Source: JADGRA01 sp052143535 (GTDB taxonomy: Bacteria > Myxococcota > Myxococcia > Myxococcales > Myxococcaceae). From it: DNA of 64,000 bases. The notes below the pieces were generated by a model that was not told the origin of the DNA, made no database searches, and saw only the letters and a program-made list of their open reading frames with translations. Below, piece after piece: positions 50,543 through 59,025 of the stretch; position 1 is the stretch's first letter; each line of letters opens with the position of its first letter. The DNA lies in contig JBKQSS010000075.1 of assembly GCA_052143535.1 (NCBI GenBank), forward strand, positions 1 to 64,000, in the 5' to 3' direction. Position numbers and translations under genes: made by a program.

Positions 50543-51808
50543 CTACCGCGCGTGGTCCCCCACCCGGACGCGCCACTGGCGCCCCAATGCCAGCGCCACC
50601 CCGACGTTGGTGGCCCGTCGGCAGGCCAGCACCAGCGCCTGCTCCCCACCGGGAAGCATGGGAAAGACGAGAAACAGCCCACGGCGGGTGAGCGCCCACC
50701 CCTCCTCGGCCGGTCCGGAGCCGCCTGGCCCGAGGGGCGCCGAGCCGAGCAAACCCGCGGCGACTGTGGCGCCGCGCGCCAGCCGCAGGGTGGCACCCTC
50801 CTCGACGACAAAGGCGCTCTGCACCTCGCCGGTGGGCAGGTGCACAAGCCCGGCAGCCAAACACCCGGGCACGTCCGCAGTGGCAGCCTCGAGGGTGTGG
50901 GCCAGCGCGGGGGCTGAAGCGTCCAAGGTGAGGGGCCGCAACCCTCCGTCGGCCGGTAGCGGGGCGCGCTCCAGCACCCGGGCCAAGAGTGACGCTGACG
51001 TCTCGTCGTCCACGTCTTCCAGCAGTGCCGCGCAAGCCGGGCCGGTGACTGCCACACGCCAGTGGCGCGGCGTGCCCACCGAGGCGAGCTGCAGCGGGTC
51101 CCCGGGCTCGCCGCCCGGAGGCGTCCGCACCAGCGCTGCCAGGTCCCGCAGCGAGCGGTCCAGCCCCTCGAAGCTTGCCGGGGTGAGGCCGAGCGCGGAC
51201 AACACCACTTCGGGTCCGCCCACTCGCTCCTGCAACACCACCACGCTGGTGCGCGCCCGGGAACCAATGTCCGCGGCGGCGCGGTGGGCCACATCGAGGG
51301 GGGCGGGGGTAAGGGCGCGGGCGCAGGCCAGGTAGGCCTCGAAGGCGCCGAAGGTGAGGCGCGGGTCGACGACACCGCGGAGCGCCTCGAAGTGGGCCTC
51401 CACGCCGGGCGGTGTCCGCGCTGCCAGGTCCAAGAGGCGCTTCACCACCTGTGCCTTGAGCGCGGTGCGGACCGCCATCTCGGCTCGCGGGCCGCCCATC
51501 TCGATGAGCACCTCGCCCAGGGGTCGCCGTTCGGCGCGGGACCGCTGCAGGGCGTCGGGGAGCAGCCGGCCCATCTCCGGGTAGAGGCGCTCCAGCTGCG
51601 TCCCGAGGCGCTCCTCCTCTGAGCCGCCAGCGACGAAGCGCAGCCGGCCGGCGCCAGCCACCAAGTCAAATCGACTCCCGTCCGGGAGTGGGCCGAACTT
51701 CCACAGCCCGGCCGTTGGTGTCTGCTCCACGGCCTCCAGTAGCTGGGCGAGAAAGCCCAGCTGGCGGTGGAGGCCAGCGTCACCGGGGTCGGCGGAGGGC
51801 TCGGGCAT
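50543..51808 (-). CDS. Uncharacterised protein in the phaZ operon (DUF4388-like N-terminus)
   Basis: The 421-residue soluble protein has an N-terminal part (QLGFLAQLLEAVEQTPTAGLW, then SRAERRPLGEVLIEMG and ALKAQVVKRLLDLAA) that recalls the DUF4388/PATAN-type modules common in myxobacteria. The C-terminal half (about 200-400) is rich in beta-like Val/Leu segments such as GCLAAGLVHLPTGEVQSAF and resembles a roadblock-like repeat, without a certain family match. The frame is open back to TTG at 51859, overlapping the phaZ stop; ATG at 51808 has no clear ribosome binding site. It is cotranscribed with phaZ, so a role in PHA or storage control is possible but unproven. Confidence 0.55.
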   Translation of the reverse strand: MPEPSADPGDAGLHRQLGFLAQLLEAVEQTPTAGLWKFGPLPDGSRFDLVAGAGRLRFVAGGSEEERLGTQLERLYPEMGRLLPDALQRSRAERRPLGEVLIEMGGPRAEMAVRTALKAQVVKRLLDLAARTPPGVEAHFEALRGVVDPRLTFGAFEAYLACARALTPAPLDVAHRAAADIGSRARTSVVVLQERVGGPEVVLSALGLTPASFEGLDRSLRDLAALVRTPPGGEPGDPLQLASVGTPRHWRVAVTGPACAALLEDVDDETSASLLARVLERAPLPADGGLRPLTLDASAPALAHTLEAATADVPGCLAAGLVHLPTGEVQSAFVVEEGATLRLARGATVAAGLLGSAPLGPGGSGPAEEGWALTRRGLFLVFPMLPGGEQALVLACRRATNVGVALALGRQWRVRVGDHAR

Positions 51809-51855
51809 CAGGACCGGAACAGCCCCGGATGCTACTGGTGGCACCGTCCGCCCCG

Positions 51856-53109
51856 TCAAGGAGGTGGGTGTGTGCCCCCGGCTAGTCCTGGGGTCCCGGT
51901 CGCGTGCCGGCGGATGAAGTCACGGATGCGCGGGGCGACCTCCTCCCGCCACCGGGTTCCGCTGAAGATGCCATAGTGGCCGGCACCAGGCTGCTGGTAG
52001 TGCTCCTTGTGCTCGGGCCCAAGGCCAGTGCAGAGGCTGTGGGCGGCCAGCGTCTGGCCAAGCCCGGTGATGTCGTCGTTCTCGCCCTCGACGGTGAGCA
52101 GCGCGGTGCGCTGGATGGAGGCTGGGCGGATTGGGTGGATGCCCCGGAATTTCATCGTGCCCCGGGCCAGGGCGTGCTCCTGGAAGACGCTGCGGACTGT
52201 CTGCAGGTAGTACTCCGCGGGCAAGTCCATCACCGAGAGGTACTCGTCGTAGAAGCGCCGTTTGGTTTCGGCGGCGTCCTGGTTTCCATCGACGACGTCC
52301 CGGAAAAGTCTCCAGTGGGCGGCGACATGCTTGTCCGCGTTGAGCGACACGAAGCCGCTCAGCTGGACGTACCCGGGGCAAACCCACCGCCCGGCGCCCG
52401 GTTCCGTCGCCGGCACACGGTCGAGCGCCCAGCGCTCGAACCATTCCAGCGGCTGCGTCTCTGAGACGCGGTTGACCTCGGTGGGGTTGATGCGAGTGTC
52501 CACCGGCCCGGCCATCAGCACCATGGTGCGAGGCTGAGCAGCGGGCTCCTCTTCAGCCAAAAGGGAGATGGCCGAGAGCACGGCCACTGCCGGCTGGCAC
52601 ACCGACAAGACGTGGACGTCGGGGCCAAGGTGTCGAAGGAAGCGCTGGATGAGGGCGATGTAGTCATCCAGGTCAAAGCCCCCAGCAGAGAGGGGGATGA
52701 GTCGGGCGTCGAGCCAGTCGGTGACGTAGACGTCATGGTCGGCAAGCAACGTCCGCACCGTCTCGCGCAAAAGCGTGGAGTGGTGGCCCGACAGCGGAGC
52801 AACCACCAGAACTGTGGGGTCGGTGGTCGGAACGTCCCGTTGAAAGTGCAAGAGGTTGCAGAAGGGCGTCTGCAGAACTGCCACCTCCTGCACCGCCACC
52901 GTGCGGCCGTGGACTTCGGCCGAGTGAAGGTTGAAGGAGGGCTTGGCATAGAAACGCGTCGAGCGCTCCACCAACTCGCTGACCGCTGCCAGCGTCCGGG
53001 TGAAGGGAGTTTCAGGCAATGCCGGATGCGACCAGAGCGCCTGGTTCACCGCCGCCCACAAATGAAACGGCTCCCGGAGCCCGCGCTGCAGTTGGTAGGT
53101 GAAGTACAC
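51856..53109 (-). CDS. phaZ: Intracellular polyhydroxyalkanoate depolymerase
   Basis: The 417-residue protein lacks a signal peptide and matches intracellular PHB depolymerases: VAPLSGHHSTLLRETVRTLL, TDWLDARLIPLSAGGFDLDDYI and the lipase-box variant SVCQPAV, where a Cys takes the place of the nucleophile Ser. His is in GAGHYGIFSG and Asp in TVEGENDDITG. It mobilises stored PHB to 3-hydroxybutyrate oligomers. It begins 183 bases from phaR in the opposite direction. An SDR at 62796 (3-hydroxybutyrate dehydrogenase) would act next in the pathway. Confidence 0.92.
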   Translation of the reverse strand: MYFTYQLQRGLREPFHLWAAVNQALWSHPALPETPFTRTLAAVSELVERSTRFYAKPSFNLHSAEVHGRTVAVQEVAVLQTPFCNLLHFQRDVPTTDPTVLVVAPLSGHHSTLLRETVRTLLADHDVYVTDWLDARLIPLSAGGFDLDDYIALIQRFLRHLGPDVHVLSVCQPAVAVLSAISLLAEEEPAAQPRTMVLMAGPVDTRINPTEVNRVSETQPLEWFERWALDRVPATEPGAGRWVCPGYVQLSGFVSLNADKHVAAHWRLFRDVVDGNQDAAETKRRFYDEYLSVMDLPAEYYLQTVRSVFQEHALARGTMKFRGIHPIRPASIQRTALLTVEGENDDITGLGQTLAAHSLCTGLGPEHKEHYQQPGAGHYGIFSGTRWREEVAPRIRDFIRRHATGTPGLAGGTHPPP

Positions 53110-53160
53110 GCCCCAGGAGCCTGACCCAACCGGTCAACGAAAGGAACGGGTTTCTTCCAA

Positions 53161-53199
53161 ATGCTGCGCCGCTCCTGTAATTTCTCGCGCTTGCAGCAT
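53161..53199. promoter_or_regulatory. TGC-rich inverted repeat between phaZ and phaR (possible PhaR site)
   Basis: ATGCTGC (53161-53167) and GCAGCAT (53193-53199) form an inverted repeat in the shared promoter region. PhaR proteins bind TGC-rich palindromes, so this could serve autoregulation and control of phaZ. A TATAAG hexamer at 53241 may be the phaR -10 box. Confidence 0.4.
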
Positions 53200-53292
53200 G
53201 CGGCAGGTGAGTCCCTCGGGTGGGCGGCCGACGGCGATGCTATAAGCAGACGCCTCACCCGCGTCCCGGCGACGGGCGCCAGGAGGGCGGCG

Positions 53293-53790
53293 ATGGCCGT
53301 GGTCATCAAGAAGTATGGGAATCGCCGCCTCTACGACGCCGACTCTAGCCGCTACGTCACCCTGGCAGAGGTTGCAGCCAAGGTGCGCAAAGGGGCGGAG
53401 GTTCGCGTGGTGGATGCGAAGTCCGGCGCCGACCTCACCCAGCAGACGCTGACACAAGTCATCATGGAGGAGGGCAATGCGGCGCAACTGCTCCCCGTCC
53501 CCCTGCTGCACCAGCTGATTCGGATGGGGGATGACGCGCTGGCGGACTTTCTCGGTCGCTATGTCACCCGGGCGCTCGAGCTGTACCTGCAGGCCCGGGC
53601 CGGGATGGGCGCCGTCGGCGCCTTTAACCCGTTTGCTGCATTTGCACCCTCCGACAGCTTCGCCGGCTTTCTCGGCACGGACCGTGCCGGAGCCAGCCCC
53701 GCCGCCACAGGCGCCGTGTCTCGGGAGGTGGAAGCCCTTCGCCGCGAGGTGGATGCCTTGAAGAAGACAGTGGGTAAACGCCGTCGATGA
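53293..53790 (+). CDS. phaR: Polyhydroxyalkanoate synthesis repressor PhaR
   Basis: The 165-residue repressor begins with the PhaR/PHB_acc_N signature IKKYGNRRLYDADSSRYVTL and has the PHB_acc domain region NAAQLLPVPLLHQLIRMGDDALADFL. It binds DNA near phasin genes and also PHA granules, and releases DNA when polymer accumulates. The C-terminal tail has a coiled-coil-like VEALRREVDALKKTVG. AGGAGG precedes ATG 53293. It lies between phaZ (divergent) and the phasin gene, 108 bases upstream of the latter, where a matching palindrome sits. Confidence 0.93.
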   Translation: MAVVIKKYGNRRLYDADSSRYVTLAEVAAKVRKGAEVRVVDAKSGADLTQQTLTQVIMEEGNAAQLLPVPLLHQLIRMGDDALADFLGRYVTRALELYLQARAGMGAVGAFNPFAAFAPSDSFAGFLGTDRAGASPAATGAVSREVEALRREVDALKKTVGKRRR

Positions 53791-53798
53791 TTGAGGTT

Positions 53799-53815
53799 TT
53801 GCTGCGACGCAGCAA
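53799..53815. promoter_or_regulatory. Perfect palindrome before the phasin gene (putative PhaR operator)
   Basis: TTGCTGCG-A-CGCAGCAA is a perfect 17-base palindrome containing CTGC-N3-GCAG, the kind of TGC-rich site bound by PhaR. It lies seven bases upstream of a consensus -35 hexamer (TTGACA). Confidence 0.65.
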
Positions 53816-53821
53816 TTTCGC

Positions 53822-53849
53822 TTGACAGCTCGGTGGGCGGCGTTACGTT
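53822..53849 (+). promoter_or_regulatory. Candidate phasin promoter
   Basis: TTGACA (53822-53827) is a perfect -35; TACGTT (53844-53849) after 16 bases is a weak -10. The ATG of the phasin lies 50 bases further on. The PhaR-type palindrome just upstream would place a repressor against RNA polymerase. Confidence 0.5.
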
Positions 53850-53898
53850 TTGGCTGCAGGCGCGATGGACGCGTCGAGCAAAACCACGGAGATTCACC

Positions 53899-54180
53899 AT
53901 GGCCGAGACGATGAAGTCGACGAATTCGCAGGTGCAGCAAATCTCAACGGAATGGAACAAGATGGTCGCCGAGCAGGTGACCCGGGTGGAGTCGGGCCTG
54001 ACCGAGCTGGGCAAGCTGGAGGCCAAGACGCTGGCTCAGGCAGTGACTGGCTTCGAAGAGGCCGGTCGTATTGCCAAGGAGTCGGTGGCCCTCGCCGAGA
54101 AGGCCAGCTCCGAGTGGCGGAAGCTTTTCCTCGACGCGACCCGCCGCGCCGCGGCGATTCTCGCGCCTGAGAAGGTCTAA
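53899..54180 (+). CDS. phaP: Phasin-like granule-associated protein
   Basis: The 93-residue, mostly helical protein has amphipathic heptads (QQISTEWNKMVAEQVTRVE, ELGKLEAKTLAQAVTGFEE) and ends in RRAAAILAPEKV, typical of short phasins that coat PHA granules. ATG at 53899 is preceded by a GGAG-like sequence and gives a complete product. It sits immediately behind phaR and its operator and in front of the CoA-transferase and synthase genes. A stable hairpin follows the stop. The phasin identity rests on context and composition, since phasin sequences diverge. Confidence 0.78.
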   Translation: MAETMKSTNSQVQQISTEWNKMVAEQVTRVESGLTELGKLEAKTLAQAVTGFEEAGRIAKESVALAEKASSEWRKLFLDATRRAAAILAPEKV

Positions 54181-54198
54181 GCGCTTCCACAGGTGAAC

Positions 54199-54237
54199 CG
54201 AGCAGAGAGGCGCCGTTTTCGGCAGTCTCTCTGCTCG
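54199..54237 (+). terminator. Strong hairpin after the phasin gene
   Basis: CGAGCAGAGAG and CTCTCTGCTCG form a perfect 11-bp stem, with CCG-TTTT-CGG inside the loop. No T run follows. It may stabilise or partly terminate the abundant phasin mRNA ahead of the CoA-transferase gene. Confidence 0.5.
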
Positions 54238-54338
54238 CTGCACTGCGTTTCGGCTTCCCGGCGCCGTGCTTGACGCCGCCGCCTCGAGTCGACTCTAAGG
54301 CCCCGGGGACCGTCCGCCGCCCCAAAGGGAGCTCGGCC

Positions 54339-56312
54339 ATGCTGAGCGTCAATAAGGTGACCAGCGTCGAGGAGGCGATGGCACTGGTGCAGACGCGTGA
54401 CACGGTTGCCACCTCGGGCTTCGTCGGCAACGGCACTCCGGACGCGCTGCTCGATGGGCTGGCCCGCGCCTTCGAGACGTCCGGCGCACCGAGGGAGTTG
54501 ACGTTGGTGTTCGCGGCTGGCCAAGGCGATGGCAAGACGCGCGGGCTCAACCGAGTGGCCCTTCCCGGGCTGGTCCGCCGGGCGGTTGGCGGACACTGGG
54601 GACTGGTGCCGAAGCTGGGGGCGATGGCTGTGGCCGGAGAAATTGAAGCCTACAACTTGCCGCAGGGCTGCATTTCGCAGCTGTACCGCGACATCGCTGC
54701 GCACAAGCCGGGAACGCTTTCCCGGGTAGGGCTTGGCACCTTCGTGGACCCGCGGCTCGGCGGCGGCAAGGTGAATACCGCGACTCACGAGGACTTGGTG
54801 GAACTGCTTGAGCTGCACGGCGTGGAGTGGCTGCTTTACAAGGTGTTTCCCATTCACGTGGCCCTGCTGCGAGGCACGACGGCGGATACGGCTGGCAACG
54901 TCACCATGGAGCGAGAGTCCCTGACGCTGGACAACCTGGCCATGGCCATGGCGGCAAAAAACAGCGGCGGTCTGGTCATCGTCCAGGTGGAGCGGGTGGC
55001 GCAGGCCGGGTCGCTCTCGCCGCGGGCGGTGAAGATTCCAGGAGCCCTGGTGGACTGCGTGGCCGTGGCCCGGCCCGAGCACCATTGGCAAACCTACGCC
55101 ACCCAGTACAACCCGGTGTACTCCGGCGAGACGCGCGGCGTGCTGGAGGCACTTCCCCCCGCGCCGCTCGACGGGCGTAAGGTGGTTGGCCGGCGCGCGG
55201 CGTTGGAGCTGCTCCCGGGAAGCATCATCAACCTCGGCATCGGCATGCCGGAAGGCGTGGCCGCCGTGGCCCAGGAGGAGGGGCTCCTCAGCCTGCTCAC
55301 CCTGACCGCCGAGCCGGGCGTCATCGGCGGTCTGCCCGCGTCCGGGCTCGACTTCGGTGCGGCGATGAACACCGAGGCCCTCATCGACCAGAACCAACAA
55401 TTCGACTTCTACGACGGGGGCGGCTTGGACTTGGCCTGCCTGGGAATGGCCCAGTGCGACGCTCTGGGCAACGTCAACGTCAGCCGCTTCGGAAGCACCT
55501 TTGCCGGCTGCGGGGGTTTCATCAACATCAGTCAGAACGCCCGGCGGGTCGTCTTCGTCGGCACCTTCACGTGTGGTGGGCTCGAGGTGGAGGTCTCCGG
55601 CGGCAAGCTGCGGATTGTCCGAGAGGGCAAGGTCCGCAAATTCATCCAGTCGGTCGAGCAGGTGAGCTTCAGCGCTGCCCAGTGCCGGAAGGCCAACCAC
55701 GAGGCGCTCTACGTCACCGAGCGCTGTGTCTTTCGCCTCACCTCGGACGGCCTCGAGCTGACCGAGGTCGCGCCAGGCGTCACGCTGGACGACATCTTCA
55801 ACAACATGGACTTTGTGCCCAGCCGGGCCCGACAACTGGCCACCATGGACGCTCGGCTCTTCCTTCCGGAGGCGATGGGGCTCCGCCATTCGCTCGAGTC
55901 CAGGCCGCTCAAGGAGCGCATCCTCTTCGATGCTTTGGCCGGCGTGCTGTTCATCAATTTCGCTGGGCTTTCGCTGCGCGGTGAGTCGCAGCTGGAAGCC
56001 ATCGCCTCGACGGTTGAGCTGCGTTGCGCCCCGCTCGCTCGCCGCGTGCCCGTCGTCGTCAACTATGACGGCTGTACCATTGCCCCACAGCTGATGGACG
56101 CCTACGCCGAAATGGTGGAGCGCCTCACCGAACGTTTCTATTCCAAGGTGACTCGGTACACGAGCAACGCCTTTTTGCGGCTGACGCTGGGACACTCCCT
56201 GGCCAGCCACCACGTTGCGCCGCACCTGTACGGCTCCAGTCGTGAGGCATTCCGAGCGCTCGCCTCCGCAGGCCCTGCGCAAGAAGCGGCGCAGTCGTCC
56301 AACAACCACTGA
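54339..56312 (+). CDS. Acyl-CoA:carboxylate CoA-transferase (YdiF/Pct-like, alpha-beta fused)
   Basis: The 657-residue protein contains both family-I CoA-transferase domains in one chain. The first has GFVGNGTPDALLDGLA; the second has INLGIGMPEGVAAVAQEEG, and TAEPGVIGGLPASG carries the catalytic Glu. The YdiF/propionate CoA-transferase core is about 530 residues; the last 120 residues (from about 527) form an extra domain seen in the longer forms of this family. It moves CoA between short-chain acids such as acetate, propionate or acetoacetate. GGGAG lies eight bases before ATG 54339. It lies between the phasin and phaC genes, so it may feed hydroxyacyl-CoA into PHA or recycle acetoacetate. 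Confidence 0.88.
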   Translation: MLSVNKVTSVEEAMALVQTRDTVATSGFVGNGTPDALLDGLARAFETSGAPRELTLVFAAGQGDGKTRGLNRVALPGLVRRAVGGHWGLVPKLGAMAVAGEIEAYNLPQGCISQLYRDIAAHKPGTLSRVGLGTFVDPRLGGGKVNTATHEDLVELLELHGVEWLLYKVFPIHVALLRGTTADTAGNVTMERESLTLDNLAMAMAAKNSGGLVIVQVERVAQAGSLSPRAVKIPGALVDCVAVARPEHHWQTYATQYNPVYSGETRGVLEALPPAPLDGRKVVGRRAALELLPGSIINLGIGMPEGVAAVAQEEGLLSLLTLTAEPGVIGGLPASGLDFGAAMNTEALIDQNQQFDFYDGGGLDLACLGMAQCDALGNVNVSRFGSTFAGCGGFINISQNARRVVFVGTFTCGGLEVEVSGGKLRIVREGKVRKFIQSVEQVSFSAAQCRKANHEALYVTERCVFRLTSDGLELTEVAPGVTLDDIFNNMDFVPSRARQLATMDARLFLPEAMGLRHSLESRPLKERILFDALAGVLFINFAGLSLRGESQLEAIASTVELRCAPLARRVPVVVNYDGCTIAPQLMDAYAEMVERLTERFYSKVTRYTSNAFLRLTLGHSLASHHVAPHLYGSSREAFRALASAGPAQEAAQSSNNH

Positions 56313-56320
56313 GGAAGCTC

Positions 56321-58051
56321 ATGGACCTTTCCGTTGCCTCACCGAAACTCAAGGAAGCGCAGAAACGGGGCGGCCTGAAGTCCGCACTCAGCCGAGCCGT
56401 CAACTTCATCGACCAGCTGGACGCCACCGGCCTCAACCGTTCGTTGCTCACCGAAGCAGCCGGCCTGGTCCGCCGTCCGGGCAAGACCGGCGCGGCCGTG
56501 AGCCGTTTCCTGGTGGGGGAGCTGAGCGCCCTGGTGGCCAGCACGGCGCGCCTCGCCGGGGCCCCGGTGGAAGGGCCCATCCCGCCGCCCGCCAAAGACC
56601 GCCGTTTTGCAGACAAGGCCTGGGAGGAAAACGCATTTTTCTTTGGCCTCCTCCAGGGCCACCTGCTTCGGGAGCGGCTGGCCCAGGAGCTGGTCGAGGC
56701 GGCCGCGCTGTCGCCAGTGGCGGCAAGCAAGGCGCGCCTCATGAGCCAACTGCTCGTGGAGGCGCTGTCGCCGAGCAACTTCCTGTGGAGCAACCCGGGA
56801 GCGCTGAAGCGAGCCTTCGAGACTGGCGGGCTGAGCGTGGTGCGCGGCTTGATGAGCTTCCTCGAGGACGTCCGCACCCGGCATGGCTGGCCGAAGCAAG
56901 TCGACGGATCCTCCTTTCAAATTGGCAAGAATCTCGCGGCGACGCCTGGGAAGGTGGTCTTTCGGAACCACCTCATGGAGCTCATCCAATACGCACCCGT
57001 CACTGCCGAGACATACCGGGTGCCGCTGCTCCTCAGCCCCCCGTGGATTAACAAGTACTACATCATGGACCTCGCCCCAGGTCGCAGTTTCGCCGAGTGG
57101 GCGGTGAAGCACGGGCACACCACCTTCGCCATCAGTTACCGAAACCCGGACGCTTCGATGCACGATGTGTCGCTCGATGACTACCTGCTCGACGGGCCGC
57201 TGGCGGCGACGCGGGTCATCCGGGAGATTACTGGGGCGCCCAAGGTCAACCTCGCGGCGCTCTGCCTCGGCGGTACGCTGGCCACGATGCTCCTCGCCTA
57301 CCTCAACGAGACCGGCGAAGACTGGGTCAACAGCGTGACGCTGCTCAACACCCTGGTCGATTTCAGCGAGCCCGGAATGCTCGGGGCCTTCACCGACGCG
57401 AAAACCATCGAGCGCATCGGCCGTCGCATGGCGGCCCGGGGCTACCTCACCGCCGAGGAGATGGGTGGCACCTTCAACCTGCTTCGTTCGAGCGACTTGG
57501 TCTTCAGCTACGTGGCGAGCCGCTGGCTCATGGGAGAGCCGCTCCCCGCCTTCGACTTGCTTGCCTGGAACGGCGACGGCACTCGGATGCCCGCCCGCAT
57601 GCACATGGCCTACCTCAAGGCCTGCTACCTGGAGAACCGGCTCGCCAAGGATGAGCTGGTGGTGGGAGGACAGCATCTCCGCCCATCCACCATTCGCCAG
57701 GATGCCTTCATCCTCGCAGCCGTCGAGGACCACATCACCCCGTGGAAGTCCTCCTTCAAGACGACCCGATTGCTGGCCGGGAAGGTGCGCTTTCTGCTCA
57801 GCAGCTCCGGCCACATTGCTGGCATCGTCAACCCGCCCCACAAAAATGCCGTCTACTGGATGAACGACAAGCTCGAAGCTGACCCCGAGTTGTGGCGGGC
57901 CGGCGCCAGCCGTCGCAACGAGAGCTGGTGGGAGGAATGGGCACGGTGGGTTTCCTCCCGTGCCGGGGCCCTCGGGGCGCCGCCGCCCATGGGCAGCACC
58001 AGCCACCCGCCTTTGATGGAGGCCCCGGGAGCCTACATTCTCGAGCACTAG
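56321..58051 (+). CDS. phaC: Poly(3-hydroxyalkanoate) synthase
   Basis: The 576-residue enzyme polymerises 3-hydroxyacyl-CoA. The catalytic triad is Cys315 in the lipase-like box ALCLGGT, Asp470 in VEDHITPW and His498 in SSGHIAGIVNPP. The box in most class I enzymes reads GYCVGGT; here the first Gly is Ala. The length and NPDASMHDVSLDDYLLDG region fit a class I/II-type synthase acting without PhaE. It starts eight bases after the CoA-transferase stop and overlaps the convergent livM by four bases. Substrate chain length is not readable; the box variant may matter. Confidence 0.93.
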   Translation: MDLSVASPKLKEAQKRGGLKSALSRAVNFIDQLDATGLNRSLLTEAAGLVRRPGKTGAAVSRFLVGELSALVASTARLAGAPVEGPIPPPAKDRRFADKAWEENAFFFGLLQGHLLRERLAQELVEAAALSPVAASKARLMSQLLVEALSPSNFLWSNPGALKRAFETGGLSVVRGLMSFLEDVRTRHGWPKQVDGSSFQIGKNLAATPGKVVFRNHLMELIQYAPVTAETYRVPLLLSPPWINKYYIMDLAPGRSFAEWAVKHGHTTFAISYRNPDASMHDVSLDDYLLDGPLAATRVIREITGAPKVNLAALCLGGTLATMLLAYLNETGEDWVNSVTLLNTLVDFSEPGMLGAFTDAKTIERIGRRMAARGYLTAEEMGGTFNLLRSSDLVFSYVASRWLMGEPLPAFDLLAWNGDGTRMPARMHMAYLKACYLENRLAKDELVVGGQHLRPSTIRQDAFILAAVEDHITPWKSSFKTTRLLAGKVRFLLSSSGHIAGIVNPPHKNAVYWMNDKLEADPELWRAGASRRNESWWEEWARWVSSRAGALGAPPPMGSTSHPPLMEAPGAYILEH

Positions 58052-59025
58052 GCGGTGCGGGGCGGCTCAGAAGCGCCCGGAACGCTGGCTGTGCGCGCCG
58101 CACGTCGGTGGGCCCACAGAGCCCCCAGCGTCCCCACAATTCCGCGCCGGAAAAAGAGCACCGTCACCACGAAAACCAGCCCCGTCACCAGGCCGGTGGC
58201 GGCGGTGGAGCGCGAGAGCGCGTCCCGCAGCAGGACGGTGACGGCGCTTCCCACCAGCGGCCCGAGGAAAGTGCCGGTGCCGCCGAGCAAGGTCGTCATC
58301 ACCACTTGCCCGCTGGTCGTCCAGGAGAGCACGTCGAGCGAGACCACGCCGTGCGCGACAACGAAAAGCGCCCCGGCCAGCCCGGACAGGGTAGCGGACA
58401 GCAAGAAGGCCAAGAGCTTGTGGGCCCACGTCGCGTAACCCACGCTTTGGGCACGGGTGTCGTTGTCGCGGATGGCGCGCAGCGCCGCGCCAAACGGGGA
58501 GTGGATGGTGCGGAAGGCCACCAGCGCACCGAGCGTCGAAACCACCAGCCCGAACCAGTAGGCGTGCAACGAATTGGAGAAGTCCAAGCCGAGCAGTGGG
58601 GGCCGGGGGATGTTGGGCATCCCACTCTCTCCGCCCGTTACCTCGTCCCATTGCTTGGCGATGAAGTCGACCATCTGCCCGAAGGCGAGCGTAATCATTG
58701 AGAAGTAGATGCCCACACTTCGGATGGACAGAAAGCCGATGGGGAGGGCGAGGACAAATGCGGCCGCCGTCCCCCCGAGCATGGCCAACGGGACCCCGAC
58801 TCCCAGGTGGAGAAGCAGCCACCCGGTGACGTAGGCGCTGGTGCCCCAAAAGGCTGCGTGCCCGAAGGACAGAAGGCCCACCTGGCCGAATACTAGGTCG
58901 AAGGCGAGCGCGAAGAGGCCGAGACAGAGGATGTCCAGGGCCACCACCGGGTAGACAACGAAGGGCAGCCCGACGAGCACCACCAGCGCCGCCGCTCCGG
59001 TGAGCAACCAGCTGCGGCCGCTCAT
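58048..59025 (-). CDS. livM: Branched-chain amino acid-type ABC permease (LivM family)
   Basis: The 325-residue inner-membrane protein has about ten helices and the LivM motif GHAAFWGTSAYVTGWLLLH, with the EAA-type segment GLAGALFVVAHGVVSLDVLSW and SVGIYFSMITLAFGQM. With LivH it forms the membrane channel of a HAAT-type importer. ATG at 59025 overlaps the livH stop (ATGA), so both are translated together. Its 3' end overlaps phaC on the opposite strand. The substrate could be branched-chain amino acids, amides or short carboxylates. Confidence 0.93.
   Translation of the reverse strand: MSGRSWLLTGAAALVVLVGLPFVVYPVVALDILCLGLFALAFDLVFGQVGLLSFGHAAFWGTSAYVTGWLLLHLGVGVPLAMLGGTAAAFVLALPIGFLSIRSVGIYFSMITLAFGQMVDFIAKQWDEVTGGESGMPNIPRPPLLGLDFSNSLHAYWFGLVVSTLGALVAFRTIHSPFGAALRAIRDNDTRAQSVGYATWAHKLLAFLLSATLSGLAGALFVVAHGVVSLDVLSWTTSGQVVMTTLLGGTGTFLGPLVGSAVTVLLRDALSRSTAATGLVTGLVFVVTVLFFRRGIVGTLGALWAHRRAARTASVPGASEPPRTA

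Noticed and set aside
54177..56309. 710-codon minus-strand frame opposite the CoA-transferase gene
   Set aside because: Antisense shadow of a well-supported gene; the product is rich in His, Gln, Arg and Gly with no recognisable domain.
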